A stretch of DNA of 64,000 bases, taken from assembly GCF_000013225.1 (NCBI RefSeq), contig NC_007776.1, positions 2,548,501 through 2,612,500 on the forward strand, read 5' to 3'. This document shows, piece by piece, positions 62,855-64,000 of this stretch. How positions within the stretch are numbered: the stretch's first letter is position 1; every line of letters starts with the position of its first letter. Position numbers and translations under genes: made by a program. This DNA is from Synechococcus sp. JA-2-3B'a(2-13). Its GTDB lineage: Bacteria > Cyanobacteriota > Cyanobacteriia > Thermostichales > Thermostichaceae. The notes beneath the pieces are model-generated. The model searched no databases and was not told where the DNA came from. It saw nothing but the letters and a program-made list of their open reading frames with translations.

Positions 62855-64000
62855 ATGCTGGCTAACTGGCTGCAAATTTCGGGGATCCCTCTAGCCCTGA
62901 TCGGCCCTGTTGAGAATCCGGTGCTGGTGTTTTTGATCATCCTGACCATCATGCTGGTGGCTCCCTTGCTATTTGAGCGGCTGCGCCTGCCGGGGATCAT
63001 CGGGTTAATCTTGGCTGGGCTGGTGGTGGGGCCCTACGGCTTGGGCATCTTGCGGCGGGACGAGACCATCATCCTGCTGGGCACGGTGGGGCTGTTGTTT
63101 CTCATGTTCATGGCGGGGCTGGAGACCAGTCTGGAAGATTTGAAGCTCAATGCCGGGAAGGCCACCCTCTTCGGGGCGCTCACCTTTCTGTTGCCCATGC
63201 TCATCGGCACAGCAGCCATGTTGGCCATTGGGTATGGCTTTCTGGCGGCGGTGCTGGTGGCCTCTTGTTTTGCCTCTCACACCCTGATCGGTCTGCCCAT
63301 CATCTCGAAGCTGGGGTTGATGCGCCTGCAGACGGTGACGGCAACTTTGGGGGCCACCCTTATCACGAATGTCCTGGCTTTGTTGGTGCTGGCGGTGGTG
63401 GTGCGCGCCCACCAAGGGGAGCTGTCGCTGCGCTTTTGGCTGACGTTGATCCCTTCCATTGCCCTCTACACCTTTGCCACCCTGTGGGGGGTGCCTAAGC
63501 TGGGCAGTTGGTTCTTTCAACGCTTTGGTCACGACGAGGGAGCAGAGTTTACTTTCGTGATCGCCACTTTGTTTGTGGTGGCCTACGGAGCGGGGTTGAT
63601 CGGCATTGAGCCGGTGGTGGGAGCCTTTCTGGCCGGGACGGCCATCACCCCTATCATCCCCCAGCTCAGCCCCCTGATGAACCGGATTCAGTTTATCGGC
63701 AACACCCTGTTTGTGCCTTTCTTCTTGATCTCGGTGGGGATGCTGATCAATCCCGGTATTCTCTTGGGGGAGCCGCGCACGCTGCTGGTGGGCGGAGTGA
63801 TGATCGCAGCGGAGGTGGTGAGCAAGTTTCTGGCCGCTTGGATCCCGGCCCAACTGTTTGGCTGGCGCTTTGCCAGCACGATGATCATGTTCGGTTTGTC
63901 GATGGCTCAGGCGGCGGCTACCCTGGCGGCGATCACGGTGGCCTTTCAGGTGGAGTTGGTGGATGAGCTGACGGTGAACGGCACCATTGCCATGATCCTC
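62855..64000 (+). CDS. Cation:proton antiporter, CPA2/KefB type, 3' end cut by the window edge
   Basis: The frame from ATG 62855 stays open to the last base, giving 382 residues and about ten membrane helices. Typical CPA2 features are PLLFERLRLPGIIGLILAGL (split at LPGIIGLILAGLVVGPYGLG), FMAGLETSLEDLK, ASHTLIGLPIISKLGL and GLIGIEPVVGAFLAGTAITP. It probably exchanges Na+ or K+ for protons across the plasma or thylakoid membrane. The C-terminal part, where a TrkA-N or UspA domain may lie, is missing, so subtype is open. Confidence 0.88.
   Translation, partial: MLANWLQISGIPLALIGPVENPVLVFLIILTIMLVAPLLFERLRLPGIIGLILAGLVVGPYGLGILRRDETIILLGTVGLLFLMFMAGLETSLEDLKLNAGKATLFGALTFLLPMLIGTAAMLAIGYGFLAAVLVASCFASHTLIGLPIISKLGLMRLQTVTATLGATLITNVLALLVLAVVVRAHQGELSLRFWLTLIPSIALYTFATLWGVPKLGSWFFQRFGHDEGAEFTFVIATLFVVAYGAGLIGIEPVVGAFLAGTAITPIIPQLSPLMNRIQFIGNTLFVPFFLISVGMLINPGILLGEPRTLLVGGVMIAAEVVSKFLAAWIPAQLFGWRFASTMIMFGLSMAQAAATLAAITVAFQVELVDELTVNGTIAMIL

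Overview
This window looks like the chromosome of a thermophilic unicellular Synechococcus of the Yellowstone (JA-3-3Ab / JA-2-3B'a, 'OS-A/OS-B') lineage. It encodes photosystem II PsbI, cytochrome b6f PetN, a CYP38-type lumenal cyclophilin, a group 3 SigF-like sigma factor and an FeSOD. It also encodes a PAS-less phytochrome whose GAF domain (Cys138, Asp86, His169) matches, from memory, the published SyB-Cph1 GAF domain. DNA is GC-rich, and the octamer GGGATCCC recurs throughout, where most cyanobacteria carry HIP1 (GCGATCGC). No database search was possible, so the strain assignment is an inference.

Layout. 1-13.6 kb: TatA-type protein (cut by the edge), secA, an SDR epimerase, a TnpB element, hemB with an alpha/beta hydrolase, psbI, bioY, histidinol phosphatase, a thioredoxin-fold protein, tatD. 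13.7-24 kb: phytochrome kinase, DUF309, petN, a second TnpB element, an SRPBCC protein, a DICT-GAF kinase broken by a TGA codon, tRNA-Gly(TCC), an intact IS5-type insertion. 24-39 kb: part of a sugar-type ABC importer, pentapeptide-repeat protein, gnd, the NAD cluster nadB-nadA-nadC, a decayed TnpB element, a TPR protein, sigF, a methyltransferase and a VOC protein. 39-49.4 kb: ridA pseudogene, mreBCD, ferredoxin, a probable 6S-like RNA, nested transposon debris, cbiB, an Rrf2 regulator, rsmI, an OmpR-type response regulator and atpD. 49.5-64 kb: GerMN protein, MlaE permease, sdhB, CYP38 cyclophilin, a vWA lipoprotein split by a small element, tyrS, a class A PBP, sodB, a Ser/Thr kinase and a CPA2-type antiporter (cut by the edge).

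Most genes are ordinary cyanobacterial housekeeping genes in short transcription units. The unusual layer is small mobile DNA. (1) A family of 24-bp dispersed repeats (25 units located by eye) is built from two small hairpins. The second stem varies in a compensatory way (GGAC/GTCC, TTGC/GCAA, GCGC/GCGC, ATGC/GCAT) around a GGA or GTA loop. Units sit in frame inside genes (nadC, sdhB, rsmI, an SRPBCC gene), against a start codon, in a five-fold tandem array, and inside the right ends of TnpB elements. (2) Two copies of a 272-bp repeat differ at one base. (3) IS200/IS605-type elements appear at every stage from intact tnpB genes to 62-234 bp leftovers, two of which disrupt genes.
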